The notes: generated from the letters alone by a model not told the origin. DNA of 64,000 nt from Paramecium tetraurelia (GCF_000165425.1 NW_001799244.1:312118-376117); one strand, 5' to 3'. Shown: positions 12,972 to 23,992, counted from the first letter of the stretch. Translations and numbers: made by a program.

Positions 12972-14289
12972 ATGTCAATCTCAAAGCGAAGTGAAAGACT
13001 AAGTTAAAAACAGGTTGAGAATAAGTGGATTGATAAAGTAGTCTGTAAAAACTATAAAATCATAAGTCCATTAAATTCAGGTTTAAATTCTTATTCATTT
13101 AGTAGGCTCTTTCGGTCATATCTATTTGGCAATCCATCAAATCAAATAAGAATATTATGCGGTCAAGATATTATCTACAGGGAAAAATCCAATTCTTGCT
13201 CAATCTGTTAAGAATGAAGTTGATGTACTTTATAAATTAAATGGGCGTATTGGATTTCCTCGCTTATATTATTTTATATAGAATGGAACTGAAAACTTCA
13301 TTGTGCAAACTTTACTAGGATAGAACTTGTACTAATTACTAATGCAAACTCCAAAAAAAGTATTCTCCTTAAAAACTGTTCTGATGTTCCTAGATTAGGC
13401 AATAGAAAGATTACAATATTTGCATATGAATGATTACATACATAGAGATATCAAGCCAGAAAATTTCATGACAGGTTTAAAGGAAGATGAGATTTACCTT
13501 ATTGACTTTGGATTTACATCAAAATATAGAGAATAAGGCTAGCACATAGAGAGATAGAAGAATGAAAATATCATTGGAACTCCTAGGTATTTAAATGATT
13601 AAATTTGATAAGCCTAGATTTTGCCCAATCTGTTCTCATTTGAGTTTGTCTTAAAACAGAGCTAGCGATTTAGAAAGTTTAGGATACTTAGCCGTTTACT
13701 TTTTGAAAGGATCATTACCATGGATGCACATACATGCTGAAACCCCAGAGGAGAAAATAAAATTGATTGGACAGAAAAAGATGAATACATCAATTGAAGA
13801 ACTATGGTATTTACTAATATAATACTAATAGTTTTGGATTGCCCAAAACATTTGAAGATTATTTTAAATATATCTAAAATATCTCATTTGATGGAGATCC
13901 AAATTATGATTACATTTAATAATCTTTCAAGAAATTGTATTAAACATTAGGATATCCATTTGATCAAAAGTTTGATTGGACCAAAGAGGAAATCAGAAAT
14001 TCTCAAGATAATGAAATAAATACAAAATAATAATAGTTTTTGGAAGTTGGAAGGAAATCATTTACAGCAGATGTTAATATTGAAGAAATACCATCACAAA
14101 TTTAAAAAAAGTAATATCTACCATTTTATCGATAGAAAAATAGAGAGAATCCATCATCTCAAAATTTAAGAAGATTTATTTTTGACTACTGACTTACAAC
14201 AGGATGAAATCTAAGAATTTGAACCAGGACTTACATTGTTCGAGAGAATGCAATAGATAAATAAACAAAATTTAAAGAAATAAAAATGA
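12972..14289 (+). CDS. Divergent casein kinase 1-like protein kinase
   Basis: Ser/Thr kinase of the CK1 group, ~400 residues with four introns of 22-31 nt. Seen: glycine loop SVGSFGHIYLA, lysine in YAVKILSTGKNP, catalytic loop IHRDIKPENFM, magnesium loop LIDFGFTSKY, and the CK1-specific IIGTPRFCPICSHL and RASDLESLGYLAVYFLKGSL followed by PWM. The glycine loop has lost its first glycine, and DFGFT replaces the usual DFGLA, so it is a divergent member. The C-terminal ~110 residues are a Gln/Lys-rich tail (LFERMQQINKQNLKKQK). The next gene on the same strand starts only 21 bp after its stop. Confidence 0.87.
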
Positions 14290-14310
14290 ATAAAAATAAT
14301 ATATTCTGTT

Positions 14311-16332
14311 ATGAGATAAAATATTTCCTTTCAACCATAAACAGATGACAAAAATGTTTTTCAATCGAACTCTTCCAATATATATGGTACAGGCAGATTT
14401 GGAGATATAAGACCAAAAAACATTACATTTTAAGGTAATGACAGTTAACATAACATGGTTTTTGATCCCAATAAAGTTTAATCATCTCAACATATGACAT
14501 TCTATAAATAAAATGATAGTAATAGATAATCAGGGGCTAAAGTTGGATCGTAAATAGATTCACAACAAAAAGGATTTGCATTTTCATAAAGTCCAAATCC
14601 ATTTTTATAACAATCAGAACCATAAGAAAAATAATAATTTAGTAGTTAAGGATCTGATAAAAAGAAGGGAGCCTCAGATAAATATTTTAAAAATGGAAAT
14701 CATTAATAATAGTTTTATAATAAAAATGCATAGCAACCCAATTTTGAAGAGAGAATTTGTGAATAACATGGAAATGCTGCCAAGTTTATTTGTACAACTG
14801 TAGGTTGTTTGGTTGGAGGCTTATGTGAGGAATGTTAACATTAATGTCCTAATATAACTGATATTGAAGACTATTTTAGAGTTTTAGAGTTGAAATTAGC
14901 AAATCAATAATTAGATGTGATATAAAATGAGAAATTTAAATCTCTCTCTTCAATTAGAGATTATTTTAATTAAATTCGACAGGATATAATCAATCAAATA
15001 GATGAATTAGAAATCAAATTTATAGCAAAAGTAATTAATGAGACTAGTTTTAATATTGAATTGCCACATCAATTTGTTTAAGAGTTGTTTGAAACCAATT
15101 TAATAGATCTTACTAGATAGACTTCATAATTATCAAAACTCATATACAACGACTTTTTGAAGGTTTCAGAATTCAGCAAAGTCTTTGTATCTGATTAAAG
15201 TAGATTCTAAAAAAAACTATAAAAGAATATCTAATTATTAAATTAGCTTTTTAGTAATTTTATTTATTGTTGTGAATAATAGGTTTATAATTTTATTGAT
15301 ATTTTAGCTATTAAACTGTGTTGTCGATCATTCAGAATTAAATCTTTAATTGATTGATTAGTAATCATAGTTTCACTAAAGTAAAACTTTCGAGAATTAA
15401 ATGAAGAACTTGAAATCCTACAAAACAATATAAAATAAATCTAAAAACATTTCTGACATCTGCTTAATTTCAAATTCAATGTTAGCCTCAGCAGAAGAAA
15501 ATGGAGAAATAACCCTCTGGAAATTACCTTACTTTGTTTAAATACATAAATTTCAGCATGGTGTCGAGTGTATATCATTGGCTGCAATCAAGGATAATTA
15601 AAATACACAGTTTCTTCTGAGCGCGTATAAATTCAATTTTAAATTAGAGGCAAAGACAGAGATGAATACTAAATTTATTTATGGAATGTAGATCTAAGAT
15701 CTAGAGTAGGTGATGTGATTGGCCATTCTAAACAATTAAGAAAGATTGTACCGTTGGCTTATTCACAAATAGCCTGGTGTTAGGATGATTCAAAAATAAG
15801 AGTCTGGAAATTAAATGAAAAAGAGCTAGCACATGAACTCAATGTCCATTCAGCCTGGATCAATGATTTATGTAAAGTATCAAGAACCTAAATTGCTTCT
15901 TGCAGTAGAGATTACACAGTGGCAGTCATTGATTATCTAACTGGAAAGACTAAATTTATTATCAAAGATGTCACCTATGTGAATTGTGTTACATCAATCA
16001 ATAGTGAATTGTTTGCTTTTGCTAATTATAATGGATAAGTAAAAATTTATTAAGTTGAACAACCATAACTTATACAATAAATCTAAGTATCGATGAATTG
16101 GATTGAAACTAATAGCATTTGGTACTTATGTAGAATCAGCAACGATATTCTAGCAGTATAATAGGCGAATGGAGAAACAAGCATAATTGCCCTTGATTAG
16201 AGGAAAGAAAAAATTATCAAAACTATTTAATAAACAAAGAACACAAAATAGAATGCCCAAACTATGATGTTCGTTAACAACTTCAAATTTCTTATAATAC
16301 CTCAACAAGGAGAAATGTAAGTTTTCCAATGA
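14311..16332 (+). CDS. B-box zinc finger, coiled-coil and WD40 protein
   Basis: About 655 residues, two introns (25 and 23 nt). Residues 1-150 are Asn/Gln/Ser-rich and unstructured. At ~155-185 a B-box-like finger reads CEQHGNAAKFICTTVGCLVG then LCEECQHQ, with Cys/His spacing suited to two zincs. A long helix (LELKLANQQLDVIQNEKFKS) follows. From ~370 onward are WD40 repeats: NSMLASAEENGEITLWKLPY, DEYQIYLWNVDLR, IAWCQDDSKIRVWKLNEKEL, VSRTQIASCSRDYTVAVIDY. The layout resembles TRIM-like scaffolds but no RING was seen. Convergent with the next gene; only 11 bp separate the two stop codons. Confidence 0.8.
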
Positions 16333-16343
16333 TTATGTATATT

Positions 16344-18137
16344 TCATTTTAAAATCTGAATCAATTCTTCAATGTCTGTTGGACTCAATATTATTGGGAT
16401 ATCTAAACATTCTACATCATCAGTTATGGTTATGACCTGATTTTCAAAATGGCTCTCTCCAAAGAAGGAAACTTCAATGCCATCATCCATTTCTATTGAT
16501 TTAATTTTAAAATTCTAGAGCTTATCTGTTATCTCGGCATGACTACCACATAACTCAATGCTATCTCCGCTGAAATAACATTCAGAATACAAATTAACAC
16601 ACTTTGAGTTTTTATCATCATTATCATCCTGTAAATTCTAATCGTTATTATTATTCTAATCTGCATTACCATTACTGCCATCATTATCATTTTGATTATT
16701 CTATGATCCATCATCATTTCCATTATCATTACCTTATGAATTATCTGATCCATTATCAGAACCATCTCCTTTATTTGAATTAATTCCATCTCCATCTTTT
16801 CCTGTGCCATCTCCATCTACTCCTGTGCCATCAACATCTCCTCCTGTGCTATCTCCATCTCCACCATTACCATCTCCTTTTCCATTTGAACCATCTCCAC
16901 CTTATCCATCTCCTTCACCATTTGAACCATCTCCACCTTAGCCATCTCCACCTTAGCCATCTCCTTTTCCATCTCCGCTTTAGCCATCTCCTTTTCCATC
17001 TCCATCTGTACCATTCTTATTTCCTGCATTTGATCCATCTCCATTTCCATTATCCCCTTTACCATTATCAGAACCATCTCCTTTACCATCATTTGCTCCA
17101 TCTGTTTTTCCATTTCCCCCATTAGATGTTCCTTATTAATTGTCATCACCATTATTATCATTCAGTCCGTCTCCTGCCTTGTTACTATTTTATCCATCTG
17201 TTCCTAATCCATCATTATCCGCACCTGTTCCTGATTCATTATCTCCCTTTCCTTTACCTTTTTCCTAATCTCTTAATTAATCATTATTATTTAATTCTGA
17301 TCCATTCTATTATAATCCAGAATCATCTAGATCTTCAATTTTCTTATTAAAATCATCTCCTTTTTATTGTTAATGATCCTTTTATGAAGATTATTTTAAT
17401 TTCTCATTACTATCTTTATCCTTTAAGCTTCCTCTTGATTATCCAGCTTTGCCACTTTATTAAGGTTTTTTTTGAGATTATTTTGATCCTGATTTTGTTG
17501 ATTTTTTTTTGTTTGCACTTTTAGGTTTGCATTACTTATATTTAGGAGGTTATTTTGATTCTATCAATTCAATGAATTCAGTGATGAAGTTGAATAAATT
17601 CTAAGCATCTCTAAGATCTGTTTCTGTTCCATAAATAATATATATAAGAAATTACTCTTATTCTATGTTTGAGAATTCGATTAATTGATCGTTCTCCTGT
17701 TACTTTTATGATACTACTTCATTTACTCTTGGATATATTACTAATCTATTTTAACTATTCGTTTTAATATTCATTCCTCTATAATTCTCTTATTCAAACA
17801 TTACAACTTGAGGATTAGTTTATTCTTTATCAATCACAAATTTAATATTTTCTCTAACATCCACTGCCAAAAGAGCCAATTTGGATGTAATTATTGTAAA
17901 GTATTGCTTAGTATAACTACTATCAAAAGTTTCTTAACTTAACCATCCGTTTGTTAAAGAAATAAATTATTTTCCATTTAATTGAACTGATTACAGCTAA
18001 AAAGCATCAATCGGGTTTTTTGATTCTTCTACAAATCCATCCAATAAGTCTTAATTTTCTTAAACCCAATTATGAAAGTCTTATAAGAATGTCTGTCCAG
18101 AACTAATAACAAATAATATTAATAAGAATATTTTCAT
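16344..18137 (-). CDS. Secreted Gly/Asp-rich protein with beta/gamma-crystallin-like C-terminus
   Basis: Intronless, 597 residues. Residues 1-17 are a signal peptide (MKIFLLILFVISSGQTF). Residues ~20-200 form a unique domain that itself contains VVMFEQENYRGMNI, a Greek-key-like motif. Residues ~200-280 are Lys/Gln-rich. Residues ~285-505 are low complexity, dominated by GDG units (GDGQGGDGQGGDGSNGEGDG) that could bind calcium. The last ~90 residues contain CVNLYSECYFSGDSIELCG and GIEVSFFGESHFENQVITIT, the two Greek keys expected of a beta/gamma-crystallin domain. Tetrahymena GRT/IGR mucocyst proteins also end in such a domain, so a dense-core granule or surface role is inferred. The crystallin call is by pattern only. 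Confidence 0.78.
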
Positions 18138-18315
18138 ATTAAAAATTAATTCGTTTTGATAATTTATAATTAATTCAATTAAGGCTTTTTTGAATATTTT
18201 AATAATAAACATATGGATTATAACCTATTTATATTGTAGTTAATTAGTTAAATCCAGCCATCAATCTTTGTTATTCATAAAATCAATCTAAAAATTAATG
18301 GAATCTAAATATTTT

Positions 18316-18778
18316 TCAATTGAGAATAGAATAACCAAAGTAATCAATGACAATACCTAATATTAAAATACCTGGAAGGATAGTTCTAAGCACAAAAATA
18401 AAATTAATGAAGATTTCAGTTTCATTTATATTTCCAATCAGTTCCTATTCAAAATTCTACTTAAATATTCTTAAATTTTCTATTGAGTCTATGATATTTT
18501 CAATAAATTAAACACATTCTTGTGAGTTAATTTAAAAATGAATCTCAAAATTTAAGTAATTGAATATGGTATGCTAATAACTATGTGTAACAACAATAAT
18601 TCCAGATCTTAACACATTATATTCAATAATGAATAAATTTATTTTTTCATTTATTTCAACTACTATTTGAATGATAGTACAATTAGTGTAAATTCTTAAG
18701 AATGAAAAGAGAAAGATTAATTAAGATAGTAAAGGTTAATTGCAGGATTTATTGGGATGATTATAAAATTTTAATCAT
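18316..18778 (-). CDS. Small membrane protein, possibly decayed
   Basis: An open frame down to the TGA at 18318 encodes INSQECVQFIENIIDSIENL, then FKQNFEQELIGNINETEIF and a hydrophobic helix FVLRTILPGILILGIVIDYF. No ATG lies in this frame. The ATG at 18778 opens another frame (MIKILQSSQQILQLTFTILI) and no short intron links the two. Either the first exon carries an indel or the true start was missed. The proposed ATG is only 21 bp from the divergent MOK start. No family recognised. Boundaries and even gene status are uncertain. Confidence 0.35.
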
Positions 18779-18799
18779 ATTATAATATAAATATTTGGA

Positions 18800-20199
18800 A
18801 TGCAAAGTAATTAAATTATTAAGATGGATAGATTATAAACTAATAACTAAGAAGGGGGAAGGCACATTTTCAGAAGTTATAAAGGCTTAGTCAATAAAAA
18901 CAAGCTAATTAGTTGCTATTAAATGCATGAAACAAGTTTTTTAAACGATTGACCAAGTATTTAATTATTTCTAATTTTGGTTAACAAATTGAAGGAAATT
19001 CAAGCTCTAAGAAAGTTGTAAAATCACGATCATATAATAAAATTAATAGAAGTGCTCTAGTATTATTCATTAATAATATATTTAGTGATGAACCAACAGG
19101 GAGATTAGCACTAGTATTCGAATTAATGGAGCAAAACCTTTATGAACATATAAAGGGTATCAATCATGTTTCATTAAATAGGTCGAAAAGTATCATTAAA
19201 ATAAGACAAAATTAGAAGTTATACGTATTAGTTGCTCAAAGCAATAGATTTCATGCATACAAACAACATATTTCATAGAGACATCAAGCCGTAATATTAC
19301 TTTCAATATTTAGTGAAAATATACTGCTTTTAGGTGATCATCTAAAATTAGCCGACCTGGGATCCTGCAAAGGCATTTATTCTAAGCATCCATACACAGA
19401 ATATATATCCACCAGATGGTATAGATCACCTGAATGCTTAATGACAGATGGTTATTATGACAGTAAAATGGATATATGGGGAGCAGGATGTGTCCTATTT
19501 GAAATTACTGCATTATTCCCTTTGTTCCCAGGAAGCAATGAGTTAGATTAAGTTCATCGGATTCATAACATTCTAGGCACTCCAAATCCTAAGGTGCTTG
19601 ATCGATTCAGGAAACATGCATCTCATATGGAAATCAACTTCCCTTCCAAAGCAGGAACTGGGTTAGAAAATCTAATTCCACACGCTCCCAAAGACTTAGT
19701 AGATTTAATTAAGCAAATGCTCATTTATGATCCAGAAGAGAGAATCAATGCAAAATAGGCACTCAGACATCCATACTTTAAAGAATTAAGGGATTAGGAA
19801 TAATAGAAACTATTGGAAACCAGTCTATAATCAATCAAATTGCTTAAAAAACCGTATTTATTTCAATCTATTCAAAAAGTGATGATTCCCTTATTGAAGA
19901 AGAATAAAACACTTCTCACATTTTACATAAAAAGACTTTATTTAATCAAACCAATAAAATATTGTAGAACTCTTTCAAAACTAGAAATTAATAACTCTTA
20001 GACTCAGTCAAATTGCCAACACTTACAAAAAAATAAGCAGACTTGAAAAAAGCATATGGACCTGCTCATTTTTAAAGTATTATATGAATCCTATTTGGTA
20101 GATAAAGATATAAAAAAAAAGTCTGTGTAATATGAATATGTTTTATATGGTAAAAAAGCAAATCTAGGTAATTTTTTAAATACTATCAGACAAAAATGA
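18800..20199 (+). CDS. MOK-type protein kinase (RCK/MAK/MOK family)
   Basis: Ser/Thr kinase of the ciliary RCK family; relatives control flagellar length. The start is set by a 25-nt intron (18807-18831): removing it gives MQNYKLITKKGEGTFSEVIK, aligning with the start of MOK. Further marks are VAIKCMKQVF, FHRDIKPENILLLGDHL, the activation loop YTEYISTRWYRSPECLM with the TEY motif, and FPGSNELDQVHRIHNILGTP. The magnesium loop reads DLG instead of DFG. Six or so introns of 22-27 nt; the last exons encode KKAYGPAHFQ and VLYGKKANLG. Odd: the second intron has no normal AG acceptor (see findings). IFT27 follows 44 bp downstream. Confidence 0.87.
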
Positions 20200-20243
20200 A
20201 TAATATATTGATCTTATATTATTTTTAAATTATTTAATATTCA

Positions 20244-20846
20244 ATGAGAAAAGTAACAGCTAAGGTATTAGTGGTCGGTAGCTCTGCAGTTGGTAAATCT
20301 GCCCTGATCTAATTGTATACTACTGGAGAAGTCAATTTTCTGAAAGATTATCAATTAGTATGATTCCAATTCAATATTCTTAGACTCAAATTGCTGAAAT
20401 ATCTACTAAATTGATTCCATTTGAATAAGAGGAAAAAGATGTCGAATTGTACTTATTTGATATTGCAGGATCTGAAATCTACGAATAAGCAATTTTAAAA
20501 TCCAACATAGTCAAATTTAAATAATATTATTCAAGTTGAAAGACGCCAACTTTGTATTCCTATGTTATGACATGACCAAAGAGACTACATATGAGGCAGC
20601 CAAAGAATGGTTTGAGAGAGTAACGAAGGCTAACGGAAAGAAGTTGCCGGGAGTTTTAGTTGCCATGAAATCTGACTTGCAGGCCATTAGGAAAATAGAA
20701 AACAAATAAGGAATGCAATTAGCTAGTCAATTGGGATTATCATTCTTTTCATTATCAACAGTAAATTATTATAATAATAAAAATAGGCACGTAATCAAGA
20801 CATTGATCATCCTTTTTAGCATATAGCGTAATAGTTAATTAAATGA
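20244..20846 (+). CDS. IFT27: IFT27/RABL4-like small GTPase
   Basis: About 170 residues after removing three 26-nt introns. Small GTPase of intraflagellar transport complex B, which pairs with IFT25 in other organisms. Seen: P-loop VVGSSAVGKSALIQLY, DIAGSE for the switch-II DxxG, LKDANFVFLCYDMTKETTYE, LPGVLVAMKSDLQ as the guanine-specificity loop (N of NKxD replaced by M), and the end DIDHPFQHIAQQLIK, which parallels the C-terminus of IFT27. There is no C-terminal prenylation cysteine, as expected for IFT27 rather than a Rab. Sits between MOK and ANP32; ANP32 starts 18 bp after its stop. Confidence 0.83.
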
Positions 20847-20864
20847 TATTAATTATTTTAATAA

Positions 20865-21518
20865 ATGGCTAACATATTAGACATATTTAAAAAATCGATC
20901 AAATAAAAAACACAAGAGCAGGAAGGAAAATTAATGGAGTTTGATCTTGATAATGTTAAGATCGTGAAATTAGACAAATAGACAGCTGAACTTCTTGAAT
21001 CTCAAAGCCATCTAGAGTCTTTAAGTCTTGTAGAGTGCTCCTTAAAGACACTTGAGGGATTTCCTAAATTACCTAATTTATAGAATTTGGTGTTGGAAAC
21101 TAATTAATTGGATGGAGAAGCAATTAAATTCATTGGCAATACATATCCAAAATTGTTGTGTTTAAGTCTAGCAGAAAACCAAATCAAAACATTTGCTGTA
21201 TCTAATTTAGTTTATCATTAGGATTTGGAGCCGATCAAGTAGTTGAAAAAATTACAATAATTAGATTTATCTGAAAATCCTATAGCTAAATTGCCAGGAT
21301 ACTTCTAAAAGGTGTTTGATTTAGTTCCTGGATTGTCGGTTTTAGATAACAAAGATAAAAGTGGAAACGACATTTAATATAGTGAGGACGAAGATGAGCT
21401 TGTGGTAGATGATTCAGAAGATTCAGAAAACGAAATAGATGATGAGGATGATGGATTAGATGATGATGACGATGATGAAGAATCAAGTCCAAAACCAACT
21501 AAAAAAGCAAAATAATGA
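20865..21518 (+). CDS. ANP32-like acidic leucine-rich nuclear protein
   Basis: About 208 residues with one 24-nt intron. The N-terminal two thirds holds four LRRs and a cap (LESLSLVECSLKTLEGFPKL, LPNLQNLVLETNQLDGEA, LLCLSLAENQIKTF, LQQLDLSENPIAKLPGYFQK) followed by VFDLVPGLSVLDNKDKSG, a cap typical of ANP32. The C-terminus is an acidic tail (DDEDDGLDDDDDDEESS) ending in a basic KPTKKAKQ. ANP32 proteins are nuclear histone-binding and PP2A-inhibiting chaperones. Family assignment is strong; the paralogue type cannot be told. Confidence 0.85.
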
Positions 21519-21580
21519 TAAATTTATAAGATTTTTTGGTCCAATAAATTTTTATTTCATTTTATTAATGTATTACTCAA

Positions 21581-22172
21581 TCATCTTTTCGCTCTTTATA
21601 AAATATTTTTTAAATTATTTATTTTATTATCCAGATCCGTCACATTTCCAGACTTCCTTTCATATTGATGCACCTGCTTCATTGGCTACTTATAATTATT
21701 AGCAGATTGATTAGTCCTTTATTTCACTTATTGTTATGGCTGAATCTTTTGTTGTTAGTAGTTTTATCTTGGAGGAGATGGCTATCTAAAGATATTATTT
21801 CTCCCAGGAGAAGGTTTCTATTAAGCAACTGGAGATGCCCTATTGGGAGTAGGTCTCATCTATTATTATGGTCTTGCCGGAGAGGGTTTCTTCTAAATGG
21901 GCTGTTTATTCATTGGAGAAGTGTTATAGAACTTCGGTTTCTGATAGGCAGCCTAATTTTGAATATGATTTTACTGAATTTTAAGTGGAAGTACGCGAAT
22001 TCTTGCTTAAAGCTGGAGAAGCTTGTCTTACATTAGGGGAAGCATTCCCAGATGAATTATTCGAGTTTAATCTATTTGGAACAGAATAATTAGACTTCCT
22101 ACTTCCATTGGAATGATTACTGTAGGGTGAATAAAGCCTATCAGTAACTCCCTTGTAACTAAACTTTTTCAT
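21581..22172 (-). CDS. Basic Pro/Ser/Gln-rich disordered protein
   Basis: About 190 residues, one 22-nt intron. Begins MKKFSYKGVTDRLYSPYSNH and is dominated by SP/TP-containing segments (KKPSPARPQQQMRPTPNRAS, QKPSPGRNN, RQPSPPRQNYQQQ) that look like kinase targets, ending in a short helix DLDNKINNLKNILQRAKR. No folded domain recognised. The ATG at 22172-22170 overlaps the TGA of the basal-body gene CCDC61 upstream by ATGA, which suggests co-transcription with a ciliary gene. Whether it is a microtubule-associated protein is a guess from its basic Pro-rich make-up. Confidence 0.65.
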
Positions 22173-23305
22173 CGATTAAGATAGTTCAGTCTCCAATTGA
22201 TTTATTCTTCTTTTTTAGACTGTGTCTTATTTCTTTAACGAATCTATTTATCTATGATTTTATCAATTACATACTAATTAAGGCCTTCCACTTCTTTTTC
22301 GTATTTTTATATTGTTTTTTAGGCTTTCACTAATTTGCTTTCCTCCTCCTCATTCATTAATCTGATATGATCTTTGATTCTACTGTCCATTTCAACTTTG
22401 CCAATCAATTGTGTCAACTCCTTCTTAAAAGCATTTATCTAATCTTTATTAACTTTATATGTACTTCAGCCATTTGCATGACAATTTCTGTGCTTTTTTA
22501 ATTGAGTTGTTGTTCTAACTTTTAGATTTTGTCTTCATATAATAATTTAGATGTAGTAAACATATTTTACAAGTCTTCATTATCTCGAACTAATTAATCT
22601 ACTTCAACTGCCCCCTTTTTTTAAGTCAAAGCTTCTTCCAATCTCTTTACTTTGGCTTTCAATAATTCATTTTGATTCACTAGAGAATCAGGAGTTTAAA
22701 TATCCCTTTTGCTTTTGGAAAATGAATTCGAAGCCTAGAAATCTGCATCATTTGATTTTTAGAGTTTGTAATCAAAGAGTTCTGTTTTTAGATTCTGTAT
22801 TTTGGTCATTAATCTAGAGTTTTCAATTTATTCTTCATAATTTAAGGCCAAAGGGTAATGAATTTTTTCAAAATCAGTTTAATACGACAAAATCAGATAT
22901 CGTTTATTGACTTTCTAATTATTGGATGATGTTCTAGAAAGATTGCTTTGATCTTATGATTTCTATTATTTCAGATTCTCAAGATCTTGATACGTCAAAA
23001 TTTCAAATAAAACCTATTTAGATTATATAATACATTCTCGTTAGTTTTTTGTAATGCAGTTTATAACATGGAGAGAAATATGTTAAATTTTTTTGGGTTT
23101 CCTGTCTTGCGAGTAAGTTCTTCAATATAATCAATGGTGTAAGTATTTTTCCAGATCTGAGGTTCATATTTAGATTCTAATTCTATATAACTAAGGGTAT
23201 TAATTATGCATACAGCAAATGATCACTAGCTTGCATGCTAATGACGTATTCCATTCCTTGAAGAATGATGTCTGTTTCTAATTATATTTTTGGATTATCT
23301 AGCAT
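22169..23305 (-). CDS. CCDC61: CCDC61/VFL3 basal-body protein
   Basis: About 355 residues, three introns (20-26 nt). The N-terminal ~140 residues match the head domain of CCDC61, a SAS-6/XRCC4-like fold: IILQGMEYVISMQ, YTIDYIEELTRKTGNPKKFN, FLSMLQTALQKTNENVLFEI, LTYQDLENLKQQK and the diagnostic KRYLILSYQTDFEKIHYPLA. A coiled coil follows to the end (ELLKAKVKRLEEAL...). In Chlamydomonas and Paramecium, VFL3/CCDC61 anchors basal-body appendages and sets basal-body orientation. It lies 3 kb from MOK and IFT27. Stop TGA at 22171-22169 overlaps the next start. Confidence 0.85.
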
Positions 23306-23340
23306 TATAGTTGAAAAAAAATAATAATACAAACAAAATT

Positions 23341-23949
23341 TCAAAATTAGAGTTCTTGATATTTTTTAATTGTGAAAGAAGGAAATAAAGTTTACTATTT
23401 TGATTATTTTTTTTGTAATAATTATGTAAATTATAAGCCTTAATTTTCACCTTTCAAAAAGTCAATTAATTTTTACTTTCTTGACTTTTGCTAATCCTAT
23501 TTATTAGAGGTTTTGTATTTTTTTGGGCTATTTTTATTAGATTAAAGAAATAATAATTCTTCATTGGTTGAATTCAAATTATCATTAGAATTCTGAGCAA
23601 TACTAAGATTCTTTAATTATCTAAAGTGTTTCTTAATTTGTTTAGTATTATTTTTCATGTTTTACTCCAAATGTAGATGATCAATTAGAACAGTCGGAGT
23701 TTGAGTAGGTTCGATGATGAGAGATTTTCTATTAGTGATACTGGGTAACACATATTATTGATTTATGATGATATTCTTACGAACAGAATTACTGATATTA
23801 TGATATGATGCAAATCTTGAACTTTCAATTGAATTCTTTATTCTATTTGTATTATCTTTACCAAACTCAGGAGTAACAATAGTATTCAAAAATTGTTTCA
23901 ATCTGAATACTGGTTTTATGTTTGGATTCGATCTTGAATTTGTTTGCAT
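23341..23949 (-). CDS. Hypothetical Asn/Gln/Lys-rich protein
   Basis: Intronless, 202 residues starting MQTNSRSNPNIKPVFRLKQF. Basic and Asn/Ser/Gln-rich throughout, with no signal peptide, membrane helix or recognisable domain. The segment MKNNTKQIKKHFRQLKNLSI could be helical. It sits between CCT4 (43 bp upstream) and CCDC61 (35 bp downstream), all on the same strand. Coding status is supported by the long uninterrupted frame with scattered TAA/TAG glutamines. Confidence 0.6.
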
Positions 23950-23992
23950 TAATTTAATTTATTATTATTATATTTGTAATATAATGTTAAAC

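Noticed and set aside
16800-17130. Possible tandem DNA repeat or CRISPR-like array (CATCTCC...CCATCTCC units)
   Set aside because: Units are irregular in length and follow codons for Gly-Asp-Gly; this is protein-level low complexity, not an array with spacers.
16529-17350. Several ORFs of Met/Lys/Glu- or His/Leu-rich composition on both strands
   Set aside because: They are frame shadows of the GDG-repeat part of the crystallin-domain gene; the repeat keeps all frames open.
21665-22036. 123-residue plus-strand ORF, Leu/Trp-rich
   Set aside because: Antisense to the SP-rich basic protein gene 21581-22172, which uses a proper intron and start.
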